Shown here piece by piece: positions 25,579 to 38,096 of a DNA stretch of 64,000 nucleotides (position 1 is the stretch's first letter; each line of letters starts with the position of its first letter). Both the position numbers and the translations under genes were made by a program. Below the pieces are notes generated by a model. The model was given only the letters and a program-made list of their open reading frames with translations, was not told the DNA's origin and searched no databases. This stretch comes from Pterois miles (taxonomy: Eukaryota; Chordata; Actinopteri; Perciformes; Scorpaenidae), in contig CAMQGK010000638.1 in assembly GCA_947000775.1 (NCBI GenBank), positions 18,844,501 to 18,908,500 on the forward strand, in the 5' to 3' direction.

Positions 25579-26069
25579 ATCCTTGCTACAGTAATGACTT
25601 ACCATCAGCCTCTACACTGTATTTTACATTGTGCTTCAGCAGGTCTGATTTGTAAAAAAGGCAGAGATTACTTGATTTCATGAAAGGATTTTGCTTTATG
25701 GCACAAAGGAGGAAGAGAGCGTCCAACACAAACAGAGCCAAAGCTTGCAGAGAATCTGCACCAGCATATCTGATGGCAGAATGAATCTAAGAATTACTTC
25801 CAACACAATTGTTCCTTTTAATAAAGCTAAATAAAAAAAAGCAAATACACATGAAGCAAACAAATATCCTGTTTGTGTTTAGTGTGAACAAAAGGTCCAC
25901 ATTTTGGGAAATATGTTCATTCACTTTCTTACCGAGAGTTAGATCACAAAAGATGGATATCCAACATGTTCTCATCCTAACTCGTGACACATCGTTGCTT
26001 TTTCATGCCCCTTGGCCTCACTTTATTTTCAGCATTAAAACAACTATAGTTAACTTTGGCGTAACTTTA
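25579..26069. other. No recognised feature
   Basis: AT-rich sequence; opposed open frames of about 65-105 codons have no family signature. Confidence 0.45.
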
Positions 26070-26290
26070 GGATTAGGCAACAAAACCACTACAGTTAGAT
26101 TTAAGAAAGACCTACATGTTTGGGTATGAAACTACTACGCTTGTACAGTAACAATAACATTGAACGTTGTGAACAGGTGACGCAACTGAAAAGCCTTAAA
26201 ACTACACCGTACTCCCGGCACACTTTGGCAAAGCATTTACCGTTTCCGCCGATGGGTGTACATTATAGTTAATGGACTGCCCACTTCCTT
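26070..26290 (+). repeat. Diverged dispersed repeat, related to 14,306-14,480
   Basis: Shared words with the 14.3-kb copy include AGGCAACAAAACCACTACAG and a TTGTACAGTAACAATAAC-like phrase. The boundaries are uncertain and no terminal repeat is seen. Confidence 0.35.
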
Positions 26291-27590
26291 TCATACTGGT
26301 CTTAAAGGGTGAGAAAGCCTCAGGTTTCAATGCCCTGGGAATGAGAGTGGGCTGGGATACCACTGTCATGTCTTTTCAGTTGATATAAAGCTAACGCTGC
26401 TTAGCTTAACATCAAGACTGCAAACGGGTGGGGGGTACAAAGGTCAAATCTGTCTATCTGTACTTCAACAACTTCTCATTTTAAACAAGTTATAATTTCT
26501 TGGCTGGATGCTGTGACTTCCTGGTGTCACCACTGGCAACCTCCTGGTGTCAAACTATGCCTTTAAAAACTCCTTTAAGAAGTATGGAGGAGAGGAGGAG
26601 AAGGATGAAGGACAGGAGGAGAAGGATGGAGATGCTGGAGGAGGAGCAGAGCCGTCAGTCTGAGGAGTAGATCTAAAACCTTCCATCGAAGCCAAAACCT
26701 CCTGCAGCGAACTGTGGGTTAAAGCTGGCTTCATTTATTTCTTTATTTTAAATACATTTATTTTATTTTAAATCTTTAGAATATAGCATTATCAATGTAT
26801 TCAATCAACCAAATTAAGTGTAATTCTGTCAATGCCGAGAGGATGTTTAACATCTGTCTTTTAGTGTCTGACTTCTTCACTCCCCATACGCATTCACAAA
26901 GCTCAACACAACAAAGACTGGGAAGTAAAAATAATAAACGTCCCTCAAATATAACACCATACAGTGGATACAGTCCCCAACACAATCTGCTATGTGTGAG
27001 CACAGCACCAGTCAAACTGTGACATGATGTTCCACTATAATAACACCTCCAACCACTGTGTAAATTAAGATTAATAAATCCGGCAGTCTATATGTAGCAG
27101 CAGGCTAAGGCACAACACTTATGCAGCATAAAAATAATTAGCATTTTAAACAACATTTCATGGCTTAGAGCGAGCAGACAGTCTCCCCTTATGGAACATT
27201 GTGTTGCATTGATAAGTATCAGTACATGGAAATTAAGCTTAAGGTTGGCAATGAGAGCAGGCAGCCGTGTAAATCGCAGAAGAGGAGCTCAGCAGTTTAG
27301 ATGCAATTATGATATGAAAAACAGTAAAGCAAGCTCACATATAAACATGTTGCTTTGAGGTGAAATATTTCTCCAATGCTCAGCTAAATATAGCTATGTG
27401 ATGTGACTGAATGTGACTACATATCCTATGCACAAAATGCACAGGCTTCCTGTGAAGCTAATATGAATTTGAATGAGCTGTGCACAAGACAAAAGTGATG
27501 TTGCTGCACCCCTGAAGCCAGAGTTTGCATAAAGCTAATGGGTCACCACTAAAACAACCACAACAACCAAACGTGACTTGGGAACATTTA
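26291..27590. other. Purine-rich tract, otherwise no recognised feature
   Basis: Positions 26,580-26,650 are GGA/GAG-rich low complexity. The remainder shows no gene or repeat I can name. Confidence 0.45.
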
Positions 27591-28260
27591 CTCATTAATA
27601 CTAAATGAATATTCATATTGCACTTCTATATAAATAAAGCACAATACATGCACCAAACAACAATAAGCTATAAGCACAGGCAGACAGCATCCAGCAACAT
27701 GGCAGCTAGAATTAGCAGATACCAGACACCATGACATGGCCCCGGTACAGGCCAGGGAGAGCAAAACAAACAGCCAGCAGCTCCTGCAAACTTGTAGCAC
27801 ATTACCAAACACAGCAAAGACGGTAACACAATACAACAGCAGTCACTCACCTTGGTGAAGCGAAGTTTTGTTCCCCAACAGAAAGATGTCCATTTAAAAA
27901 GAGCAAATGGTGTCCGCAGGTCAAGAAGGACAGGAAAACTCCACTTCCAAACTAAAGTGCCAGGTTCAGGCTAATGTAATAAAACTGCTGTTTCTCCACA
28001 AACAAAAGTCTTCGAGAGGCGACACAACTGGGCTGTTGGTGGGCTAGCTTGCTTGTGAAATGCTGTATGGGAGCCAACATGTGTACAGGTAGCAGCAAAG
28101 TTAGGTAATTAGCAGTGCAGCAGCAGCAGGTGCTAAAGGGAAAGGAGGGGGCGGAGCTTCTACAGCTCAGAGACCGCCTTAATGGAAAGGATACTGCTAA
28201 ATGCAACTGGATGTAGGAGGACTTCCTGGTATTTTTTGGCATACTGCATCTGACATACTA
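27591..28260. other. Possible dispersed repeat; isolated splice-donor-like site
   Basis: On the minus strand an AAG|GTGAGT donor-like site lies at about 27,851. The segment as a whole, with GGGGGCGGAGCTTCTACAGC near 28,146, resembles an interspersed fish sequence from memory. There is no continuous reading frame with matching acceptor, so I do not call an exon. Confidence 0.25.
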
Positions 28261-30699
28261 TATATTGGGACTAGTGTTGTTGTCACAATAGTGGAATTGT
28301 ACAATATGTGCACAAGCACTAAAATGGTGAGTTTTAAAGCAGATCAACAACAGACTCTTGATCCTTTAACTCCCTCATAACACACCAAGTAAGGACACTG
28401 TATATTAGTCTGTAAAATTAATCACTTAGCCTATTTATTCTATGAATGTTTCTGCTAATGAAAGCAGAGCAACAATGATAATATGCATTGCTCTACACTG
28501 ATTTCACGCTACTCTGATTAAAACTGCTCTGTGGTCTGTATACTTGGTACATTTATTTCCTTTCATGGGATTGCACTGTGCTCAGGTTTTGTATAATTCT
28601 GTAAATTTCTTTTTCTTTGTGTTTTTCTTTTATTGTGTAACTATTGAAAGATGAGCTATTGTGTGGGTGGGCAGGGGGTGGGGTTATTATTGTTAAAGCT
28701 GTGTTTATATGGATCCTGAATTCTTGCACAATTTGAATTGAAATGCCAATAAACATATGTTTAAAAAAAGTGTTTTTGATATGTGGCCTACTGTTTAAGG
28801 TAAAATTTTGAATGCAGAGCTTACTTATTTGTAATATTTGTTTTTTACACTGTTGTATTGATCTGTTTTCTTATGTAAAGAATCTAAAAACATCTTTCAT
28901 CACTGAATGCTAGAGAATTTGATGTGTTATAACATCGAGGAGCACTTCCTTCTTCTCAGCCCGGGACAATATATAGCCAGACTACCCCAGGTAACTGGGG
29001 GCACTTAGAGGTAAAGTGTCAGCACAACTGCACGCATATTTATCCAGCAGCAGCAATTTATGGGGAGGAAGGCCTCTCACTTGGTGACACCTCAGACTGC
29101 AAGGGGACAGCATGGGGAGGATGATGGGATTACAGGGAAAGTAGTGGTCACTGTATGTGAGTGGGAAAGTGTCAAGAACAACTGTCTGGAATGTGAGAGC
29201 GATTCACAGTCTGGCTTTCAATCGGTATCTTTTTGTCTTTCTCTCACCCACACAAGCAGACGCTGAAGCAGTACATATAATCTATGCACTGGGGCCGTCT
29301 CACTGCAGGGTCAAACTGAGAAAAAGACAGAAGCGTAGGGGGGAAAAAAGCAATAAAAGATTCCGATAATGAATCCATGCAACAGAATGATAAATGATCG
29401 CAATGAAATCAGAACTGGTTTAATGACAGCATAATGAAGATGGGTGAAATTGAGGGTACGCGGGAGAGAGTTAGAGAACATGAAAGTCAAAGCAGAAAAA
29501 GAAAGCGCCAGATGTAATGAAAGTAGCAGTAGGGAAAATCTATACAAGACAGAGGGAGGGAGAGATGGAATGGTAGTGCTCTCTGCTGCAATAAGCCTCC
29601 AGCAGTGAGGGTAAGAGGCAGAGAGGCCAGTATTCCTGACAGAGCCTTATCTCATCTTCACCCTGGAATAAAACCCATTTTCCAGCCCTGAGACAATAAA
29701 GCACAAGGTTACCGAACCTTGCACCCGTGACACCCCTATTTAGAGAGGGGCCTCGGCCCAACATAAAAATGCATAACACCATCATGGTGCTGAGAGGTTG
29801 TGTATGACGCCAGGGCCGAGCTTTCTATATCTGTGTGTACATATGTGCTTTATGATAATGCAGCAGAAGTGTGTTAAATTACATGTGTAGTTGAGCAGAT
29901 GAAGAATAAGTAAAGAGACTACACTCCAGCACTGTCATGCTTGCCACTGCTGTTGCTTTACATTTACATACTATGGGTTAATTTGATTGCATTGTTCATA
30001 ACCTTGAAGAGCAATAGAGAAGTGTGCTTGTGTGAGTGTGTGCATGCGTGCATTTAAATAATTGAATGTGCTTACACATACCCAGCATACATGTTTGTTT
30101 CCCCCTGGGAATTTTTTTTCCTCCTCACACATTGACGTGAATGTGACAAGTGGCCCCTCATCATCGCTAAGTGGATTGAGTTGTGTGATGGGCATATCAG
30201 GCGCCCTCAGAAAAAAAAAAAAATGCCACGCGAATCATATAATGTGATTCTCGCCTGTCGTAATGGGTGACAAGTGTTTCCTGTCTGTCCACCCACCATC
30301 CCCTCATCCATCCATCCGGGGAGCACTGTCTCTCTAAGCTTCGCCCGAGGAGACGTGGAGGCAGAGATGATAAGATGGAGAGATTGACAGGAGACAGCGA
30401 GAAGAACGGATGGATGGGGAAAAAGGACAAGATGCCTCTGCTCTTTGCTTCGAGCCAGGAGATGCCCACGAGTCTTTAACTTTCTTGTCTCATTCACTAA
30501 CAAAGAAAAGGCAGAAAAGTGAAATGTCTGCTGTGACAGAGAAACAGACTCTGGCAAAGAGAGATGCAAACACAGGGTGGCTTAGGCTAACATTTGCCCA
30601 CAGCTAATGCCTGCTTGATTGAACTCCTTTTATCTCTCTGTTCCTCTCTGTCTGTCTTGCACACACACATGCTTACTGTATAAAACCGCATTACCCAAA
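28261..30699. other. No recognised gene
   Basis: The phrase AAATGCCAATAAACATATG near 28,741 could be the 3' end of a truncated LINE or an isolated polyadenylation signal. A short A-run lies near 30,210. No exon is supported. Confidence 0.4.
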
Positions 30700-31130
30700 A
30701 GAGATGCGAATAAAAAGTAGCACGCCACCATGTAGAAAATACAGCCTGCCCTATTTTCTCATATTATGCTAATTAGGCCAATTAATGCAATGCATGTTTG
30801 GCATCATGGAGCGGTCTGTGCAGCTCACAGAGCATTAACAGTGATGTCACACTAATTGTGAGTCTGTAGAAACATTTCTGCTCAGGCACAACCGTTTGGC
30901 TCAGATGAGGGTTGCAGTTTAAGTTTGCTGGCCCTACCTTTCTCATCAAGAGACATGCAAAACTGGCCCCAGACCAGTCAGCACCCATTTGAGGGAAAGG
31001 TTTCTCTGGCTCGCTCATTTAAATGAAATAGCGTTGCCGAGACAGGCGCTGGCATTCACAGACTCCTTTAATTGCTCGAAACACTATAAAGCGGGAAAAA
31101 GAGCTATTTGACTGGAAAGTACACTTATCT
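30700..31130. other. Candidate conserved non-coding element
   Basis: This repeat-free stretch carries clustered transcription-factor-like words: GCTAATTAGGCCAATTAATG (30,768-30,787), ACATGCAAAACTGG and CTCATTTAAATGAAATAGCG. It has no reading frame of note. Calling it regulatory is an inference from motif density only. Confidence 0.25.
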
Positions 31131-31427
31131 AATCTCTTCTGAAGTATTTCGCTTGGAAATACAGCTCTGGGAAAGCTGAGACAATTAGCACCTTTTAGAA
31201 CATATTGAGATAGATCTTGGGCAAATTTCAGAAGGCGTTGGGGGATGATATGATCATTTGAGGATTTTTGAGTTGGAACTTGGCACTGTAGTTAAAGATA
31301 TGGAGATTCTTCCCCAGCATTTGAAGAAGATTACAATGGGGGCATCCTTTCATTCAGGGACCACACAATTTGTTCCAGTCTGAATATCATTTTAGAGCTA
31401 TTAGGCAATGTTGCTACATTCTCTCTT
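31131..31427. other. No recognised feature
   Basis: Short unassigned interval before the next transposon. Confidence 0.5.
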
Positions 31428-31999
31428 AAGGCCCAGACACACCAAGCCGACATCAAAGAAGTAGCAGCAATAAAGACCTACTGTTGCGTTGCCTCACATC
31501 ACCTTTGTCTTGGCAGATTTGACCGATTTGAACACACCACAGCTGGCGGCCAGTTAGCGTGTACTGTACGTTCTGCACTTGCCTAAGAGAAAATAACTCT
31601 CCACACCAGCAGGTGGTGGTAGTCTATAATAGTACATAATATGTACATGAAACTAAGCAGTGTTTGCCTACCATTTTCACACCACTCTCACTCACCACTC
31701 TATTTTCCAAATGGCCATGTTGCTGTGAAAGTATCTGTGTACTGGAATGTTCAGATTAGTTGAAGATGAAAAATGAGAAGACCCTTCTGTGTGTGCTCTC
31801 TTGACTTTACTTGTTAGCTTGCTTTCATTACTTCCATTTCTTCTGTGCACTGATTGCTTAAGCCAATCAGAGTGATTTATCTCACCAACAGGCTCCACCG
31901 CTGATTCAACATGCTGAATCATCCAAAAAGCCCACAGATGCTCACCGACGGCCCAAAACTGTCTGACGGCCAACCATCAGCTTGGTGAGTGAGGTCCTT
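31428..31999 (+). mobile_element. TIR element with AAGGCCCAGACACACC ends
   Basis: The left end AAGGCCCAGACACACCAAGC is mirrored by the right end AGCTTGGTGAGTGAGGTCCTT, an inverted repeat of about 24 bases with four or five mismatches. It spans 572 bp. The interior is non-coding. It matches a well-known pattern of fish non-autonomous DNA transposons and sits 14 bp from the next one. Confidence 0.8.
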
Positions 32000-32013
32000 T
32001 AAAACAAAATCAT

Positions 32014-32301
32014 TTAAAGGTCTAGTGTGTAAGACTTGGCGGCATCTAGTGGTGAGATTGCAGATTGCAACCAACCTACCATGTGCCAAGTGTGAAATAC
32101 GACAGCTGACGCAAAAACGCAAATGAAAAATGAAATGAGAAAAGAACCTGTGTTTGGTTTGTCCAGTCTGGGCTACATGGCGGCTGGCTACGTGAAAAGG
32201 ACCTGCTCTATATGTTGCTATGAATGGATCATTCTAGACACATGACACATATTCAATTTCTGCTACTAGATTCCCTGAAATGCAAAAAACTGTAACTTTA
32301 C
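32014..32301 (+). mobile_element. MITE with TTAAAGG ends, copy 2
   Basis: TTAAAGGTCTAGTGTGTAAG, then GGCGGCATCTAGTGG, matches the start of the 6,737 element. Internal agreement includes GTGTTTGGTTTGTCC and GGGCTACATGGCGGC. The right end is eroded (GTAACTTTACAG). Confidence 0.7.
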
Positions 32302-33171
32302 AGTCAGCACATGTGCACACATGCTAGTGTCAAGTAGCTCCCTGAAAAGCTCAATAATTATAATAATAAATAAAAATGTATGAATGCAAATTTTACCCTA
32401 AATATTAATACAGTCTATAAATATTAGTATACTGTTAGTCATTTAATATAGTGCAGAAACATATTATGATGCCCTATTTATAAAAAAAAGTGTTTGTATG
32501 TACACAGTGAAATGTGTTTGTGTTACTTTAATTTTGAATTCTACAAGACAGAGTGCTGCAGGCGCTGTTGACCTCCAAAGTAATATAACAGCCATTAAAA
32601 ATTGACTGCTATTATTGCTGGATCTATTCTCTCATTATTGCCAACGAAAACAGCACCTGAATGCATGATACACTTGCATTTCCATTGTCTGCATTCTGAA
32701 GTAAGAGCTTACAAAGTGTACTTGAAAGCAGCACCACCACAAGGCAATTTGCAGTGTGAAAAATAGCTATACTCAGCTAGCATTATTTGACAATGATGAA
32801 ATGTGAGCTCCACATTTTCCTTTAGGTGTTTGAGACAGTGCAGAAAACTGTAAAAGGGTGATGGAAGCTTAACTCCTTCCCTAGCATTAGGGACTAAGCC
32901 CAACAGCTTGGTGTGTTCCTTTGGTAGTGCACATAAGTGAGTCTTTGTATGTGTGTGTGTGTGCGCACAGAAGCCCTTTATCAGATGCTGGCAGAGTGGA
33001 GCACAGGGGGATCGATGGAGCTTTGGTCTGAAACAGGGAGACAGTACCTGGATCTCAGCCGGCCTCCACCAGTCCTCTCATTGATCTTCATTACCTCCAC
33101 AGACTGGAGCTCGAGCAAGAAGGAGCTGGACGCAGTGGCCCATACACACAGGAAGACATACTGTACACACT
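32302..33171. other. No recognised feature
   Basis: AT-rich sequence with no supported gene or repeat end. Confidence 0.45.
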
Positions 33172-33176
33172 GCCAC

Positions 33177-33216
<40 letters not shown>
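33172..33216 (+). repeat. (CA)n microsatellite
   Basis: About 20 CA units with one interruption at the left edge. Confidence 0.95.
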
Positions 33217-33218
<2 letters not shown>

Positions 33219-34994
33219 TACAGTCACAGTCACAGTAATCTCTTTGACTTTGTAGGACCTTAAGTGAACTGAGGCAAGACACACTACCACTCATCCTGAC
33301 ATCCAAATTACAAACAAAGCATGGATACAGTTTAGGCAACATCAGACATCGGCCAAAATCAGAATATGTATTCTTGTTATGTGAGATTTTTATTTTGTTA
33401 GAAAAAAACCATTATTTGACCCCCGACTTCCAAGATTGTATGAAATTAGCATAATGTAATACAGTTCAAATAAGTCAGGGGTGTCAAACTCAAATACACA
33501 GTGGGCCAAAAAAAAAAAAAGAAGATAAAAGATGTAAATCAGATTCCATTTAAAGGATACATTGACATTGTTAATGTATTAACCCAACAATGGCTTCTAT
33601 CTGACAAAAATATAATGATACTTATTGAAAAAAAACACATGCATAACTTAAATTTGTATAGTTTGGTGTTGGCTCTTTTATTCGCCAATCCTCACCTGCT
33701 ATTTTCACAGCTTTGAAATATGCTGGTAGCCCGTCTTCTTCCACCTCGCAGCAAAGATGGTGACCGTTGAGGGTGAGAAGTGTCCAGCGTTCCACACAAC
33801 GTTTTGACCGTTTTGAGTACAACATCCGCATACTTAGAGTGCACTGCATTCTGCCATATTTCTGTGTGAACGCATTTGTGCCCTCAAAATAGCAAATATA
33901 AGTACAGAAGTACGGAAATTGTGACACAGCATAGGACCACGCCTTTTTAATGTAATGATTAAATATGTATTTCAATGTAAACATTAAAATGAATGGCAAA
34001 AACAGGCAAGGAAACATGGAGCTTGTGAATGAGTGTCGTGCTACATTACCAAGACAACATGAATGAGAAGCTGAACATCTATTTGAATGAAAACTCAATC
34101 TCTTGTTGAAGACCATGTGATACGGTCAAAAGGTCTACAACTCAGAAGTAAATTGACCTTGTCTACTGCTGTTTCAAGGTCGAGAATGAACAGTCAGGCT
34201 CTAATTTTAATGACCATGATTTGATGATGACCACTGCAGGGCAGCTTTTACAGGGGCCCCTCAGTGTTTTAGTATTGTACTTCAATAAGGCCTGTGGACT
34301 TGCAAGAGACTTTAAATTAAAATCTAAGCAGTACTTTTACTCCCTGGTATGAGGGAAGCTCCAAAACACTGACTCTGACAGTACACTTCCAATAATGCAA
34401 CTCCTGACAAATGCCCACATCTTTGAATCTCCACATCCCCAGTATGGAGCACAGACTTTCAACAACAATGTTGAAAAGAATGAAGATCAATTACTTTTAT
34501 TACATATTTAAACCCGCAGGTTTCATATTCATATCAAAGGAATAAACACTAAAAAGGTATGCTATTATGTTTACAAGCAACACGGAATGACTGAGAATAG
34601 AATTCATAATGCAACTAATTACAGTTATATAATCACACACTATTAGATGCTAACACATTAAACACATCTTTCTAGGTGTAAAGTGATTATTGCTGTCAAC
34701 ACCGGTGATGTTTTGTTAAGCACACAGCTCCATATTTTTTATTTGGAGCACCGAGTGACTTAGAGTTTACAGGAAAGCCTTTTTGGACCTCCTCATGGTG
34801 AGCTGCTCCAATTTGGATGTGATTTATATCCTTGACTCTCTCAGAAAAAAGAGAGATTTAAACCATGACTTTGTTTACTGAGCATTATTGGTTCATGTCC
34901 AAATCCTTTCTACTTGTTTCCACAAACAACAAAATTGGGTGTAAATATATTTCAGGTTTTAATCAAACCCCAAATTTCTGAAGGTTTTGTCTTA
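33217..34994. other. Mostly unassigned; terminal fragment of a DNA transposon
   Basis: CAGGGGTGTCAAACTCAAAT at about 33,477 is the typical terminus of a fish hAT-like element and is followed by an A-run. No matching far end was found. The 164-codon minus-strand frame at 33,622-34,116 shows no family signature and no splice support. Confidence 0.4.
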
Positions 34995-34997
34995 GTA

Positions 34998-35064
<67 letters not shown>
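34995..35064. repeat. (TA)n microsatellite
   Basis: Seventy bases of TA repeat with one early interruption. Confidence 0.97.
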
Positions 35065-35067
<3 letters not shown>

Positions 35068-36134
35068 GAATTACTTCAATTCTGTTCTATTCTATTCTTC
35101 TATCTATTACTATAATTACTTTATTCAATTCAATTATTGAACCAAATGTCCTTGACAATGTAATAACAAACAATCAAGCAAAAGGTTGTGTTTTTTAGTC
35201 AGGGAAATTGGTTGAAATACCCATGTAATCCTTTAAAGATTTCTAAACACTCCTAACCCAAGACAATTTACAGTCAACAAAAGCAAACATGTCCGCATTG
35301 CCAGCGAAGATGCCAGGTCTGGCACATGGATTAGAGGCGTTGTTTGTGCATTGCTTGTGTGCCTCTGTTCACCTTGTCTCCAAGAAGCCAGGCATTTAAT
35401 GCACGCATGGGGAAAATAGCGAAAAAAAGGAAGAGCAAAAGCAAGAGGAGAGGGCGAGTGAATGAAAGGTGCTTTATTGAATAACCAAAGCTCTCAGGTG
35501 CTATTCTCCCCTTGTGACTTACGTTGATTCAATTCCTCCCCTCCCGTCCCATCAAGTCTCGTCTGGAAGTAGACGGCATCGAAGCAGAGCCGGAAAACAC
35601 TAACTGACTGTAACTTAATTGTTGCTGAGCTGTCATTGATTGTTTGCCCGGAAAGAAGCTGGAAGAGAGACAAGACACTTATTTTCTCCACCTCTCCAAC
35701 CCTGTGTAATCACTTTTGGGATGGATGTGTGTGTGTGTGTGTATGTGCATGTTTGCACCTATTAGGATGAAGCTGGGCTTTCACCTGCACTTGCAGGGTA
35801 TAATCACACAAAGCACTAATGAAGCACAGAGCATTTACATGGGGATAAAACTGCATGAAAAACACTCTTTGGTCCTGCACATAAACAGATGGATATTTAA
35901 TTAAGAGCTAAAACATTTTGAATGCTCTCACACACTCTGCCACTCTTTACATATTGACAGCATGGTGTTGAGCTGTGGTGCAGACAAAACTTAAATTTAC
36001 TTAACTTTTTTGAATTCAAATTTTCTTGGCCAGTGGTCCAAGGACTATTGTCTTTAAAAACATTTATCAGGTCTTGTGCAAAACAAATTCAAAATATGCA
36101 CATAAGAACTGTCTATGTACATTATTATTTTGGG
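35065..36134. other. No recognised gene
   Basis: The segment around 35,320-35,700 is repeat-free with balanced composition, possibly conserved. A short TG-rich tract lies near 35,727. No exon is supported. Confidence 0.4.
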
Positions 36135-36465
36135 GGCGGCAGTAGCTCAGTCTGTAGGGAGTTGGCTTGGGAACCGGAGGGTCACCGGTTCAAGTCCCGA
36201 CATGGACCAAAAACTGAGTGTGAACTGGTAGCTGGAGAGGTGCCAGTTTACCTCTTGAGCACTGCCGAGGTGCCCCTGAGCAAGGCACCAAACCCCCAAC
36301 TGCTCGGGGCGCTTGTCAGGAGCAGCCCCCTCACTCTGACGTCTCTCCATTAATGCATGTATGTGTGTTTCAGGTCTGCATGTACCATGTATGAGTTTAA
36401 CAGAGTGTAAATTGAATTTCCCCATTGTGGGACTAATAAAGGTAGATCTTCTTCTTCTTCTTCTA
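36135..36465 (+). mobile_element. tRNA-derived SINE, nearly complete
   Basis: The 5' head is tRNA-like, with an RNA polymerase III A box TAGCTCAGTCTGTAGGG (36,143-36,159) and B box GGTTCAAGTCC (36,187-36,197) spaced as in a tRNA gene. A central domain carries GAGGTGCCCCTGAGCAAGGC. The tail has TTTCCCCATTGTGGGAC, then TAATAAAGG, and ends in (CTT)n. The tail motif is shared with the truncated fragment at 14,240-14,305, suggesting a common LINE partner for retrotransposition. Confidence 0.88.
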
Positions 36466-36482
36466 TATAAGAAAGTTGGTTT

Positions 36483-37490
36483 TAAAGGGACACTCCACAG
36501 ATTTTATTATATATTGTTCAGCCTGTGAAAACACTAATGTCTGCTGTGGCTCTAGAGGAAGATTTCTAAAGCCTAAAATAAGCTTAGAGACCACAAATCT
36601 TTAGCCCACACTTATTGAAACCATTAACTCATGTAGCTGATCTTTTGACCAGGTATGCTGAATCATGAGCACACCGTCTGCTGCAAATAACTAACACACA
36701 CTTATCTACATTAGACCCACTGTTCAGACCTAAAAGCCTGTGTGTATTCTTTTCCAAACACTGCCAATAAAATGCCACACTCAATTATCAATCACTTTCA
36801 CCCATGCACCTGTGAAACTGTAACATATAGATCACTTAAAAATCAGAGCTTGGCGTGTTCAAAAATTGGTCATGTAATACAGTATACTGCCTTTTGTTTA
36901 TAGTACAATACAGTAAATATGTTCCTGTCATCTTCAGTTAAAGTAATTGTGTCTGATACTGTTATGAGTATTTGAGTATTGAGAGCAATTTTTTTGGTTC
37001 CTCATTGCATTTGTGTTCATGTTTGCAGCAAGCTATAAATGAAAATGTCGCAAAGAATGTTTTTTACTTAGTACATTAGTGTGCAAGTGGCATGTAGAAA
37101 GAACTAGTATGTAGTGTTTGTGTGTAAAGTTGTGATGCAAAAATGTATATGTTTTTTATTAGAGTTTATATAGTTTTGAATGAAGTGGTTGCTTTTGTAA
37201 GGGATGTAAGATATTTTGTATTTTGTGTAAATGCTTTTGTATTTTGGGTGAACTGTCAGTTAGATAAACAGTGCCATAGTTTCAGACATTGTGCTTGAGC
37301 AATTTCATAAAACTGTAAGAGAGCTGATTTGCATTATGGGAAATGTGGGATGCAGTGCTCGGGGGCTTGACCCACACTTAAGACTAAATGTCAGGGTATC
37401 TCAGCTTTTACTGCTTTGATTTCAAGCTTTCCTCCATGATTCCTCCAACTTAGTAGAAGTGTAGCACTAAATTACTGGAATACCCCTTTA
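36483..37490 (+). mobile_element. TIR element with TAAAGGGACACTCCA ends
   Basis: The left terminus TAAAGGGACACTCCACAG pairs with the right terminus CTGGAATACCCCTTTA. Just inside the left end lie GTGAAAACACTAATGTCTGC and a CCTAAAATAAGCTTAGAGACC phrase typical of one fish family. About 1.0 kb with no transposase frame; non-autonomous. Confidence 0.65.
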
Positions 37491-37534
37491 ATCAAATGTA
37501 TACCTGAATGTCCCTATCCAAATGTCAACTCCTT

Positions 37535-37625
37535 TACAAGGGGGGGCACTGGAGCTAGCCCCAGCTGACAGCGAGCAAAGGCAGGGTACACCTTTTGCTG
37601 TGAGGCAACAGTGCTAACCACTGCT
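37535..37625 (+). repeat. CCAT-headed dispersed repeat, internally deleted copy
   Basis: GGAGCTAGCCCCAGCTGACA and GGCAGGGTACACC are joined directly to TTTTGCTGTGAGGCAACAGT. The segment between, present at 11,250-11,430, is missing. Confidence 0.6.
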
Positions 37626-37699
37626 CAGCCCCTCCCTTAAAAATGCTCTAGTAACCTAAATGTGGGTCTGCGTGATCTGGACAAGAGAGAGCAAATAAG

Positions 37700-38095
37700 A
37701 AAGACATAAAAGACAAAACTTCACCGACAAATAGTTTGAGCTCCTGCTAAATGAGGGTCCTCTACAGCAAAATGCTTTAGGAGCTGGGCCAAGAAACAAC
37801 GGACCCAGCATGGGGCCAGGAGACAAATGCTGTGAAGGCATTGTCACCTGTAATAAGAAGTATGCCACAGGTGAAGAAAAAATGGATTGACCTGAAAGTG
37901 ATTGCAAAAAATGGGATTGCAGAGCACAAAAGAGATGTCAGTGCCACAGGAGGGGGGCAGAGTACCACTTCAGCGTCATCCATAGATGACAAAATAGCAG
38001 CAATTATTGCTGAGAAGTCTCAGACAGCCATCATGACTGATGTAGCCTCAGGGAGCACAAATCCATCAGAAGAGGTGAGGATCATCAACATATAA
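37700..38095 (+). pseudogene. Myb/SANT-like DNA-binding protein relic
   Basis: The readable frame from about 37,832 has QVKKKWIDLKVIAK, then GIAEHKRDVSATGGGQ, then a hydrophobic IDDKIAAIIAEK segment. This order is characteristic of the Myb/SANT-like domain proteins that accompany PIF/Harbinger transposases and of their domesticated relatives. Upstream, a different phase reads NFTDK, stop, FELLLNEG (about 37,717-37,758), the expected start of the same domain, so the copy carries one nonsense codon and one frameshift. The frame ends at 38,095. An AATAAAG polyadenylation-like signal lies near 38,310. No matching transposase gene is seen nearby. The domain is in one piece without an intron, consistent with a transposon-borne or retroposed origin. 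Confidence 0.6.
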
Positions 38096-38096
38096 G

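Noticed and set aside
27840..27860. Isolated AAG|GTGAGT splice donor on the minus strand
   Set aside because: No matching acceptor or continuous coding frame could be found, and the segment may be an interspersed repeat.
33622..34116. Minus-strand 164-codon frame
   Set aside because: There is no recognisable domain, supported splice site or repeat of the frame elsewhere. It is compatible with chance in a 64-kb window.
34914..35198. Frame with a long Tyr-Ile run
   Set aside because: It is a by-product of the (TA)n microsatellite; no splice or family support.
36141..36213. tRNA gene at the head of the SINE
   Set aside because: The A and B boxes are present, but the sequence continues into a SINE body and tail and the acceptor stem does not pair properly, so it is not a functional tRNA gene.
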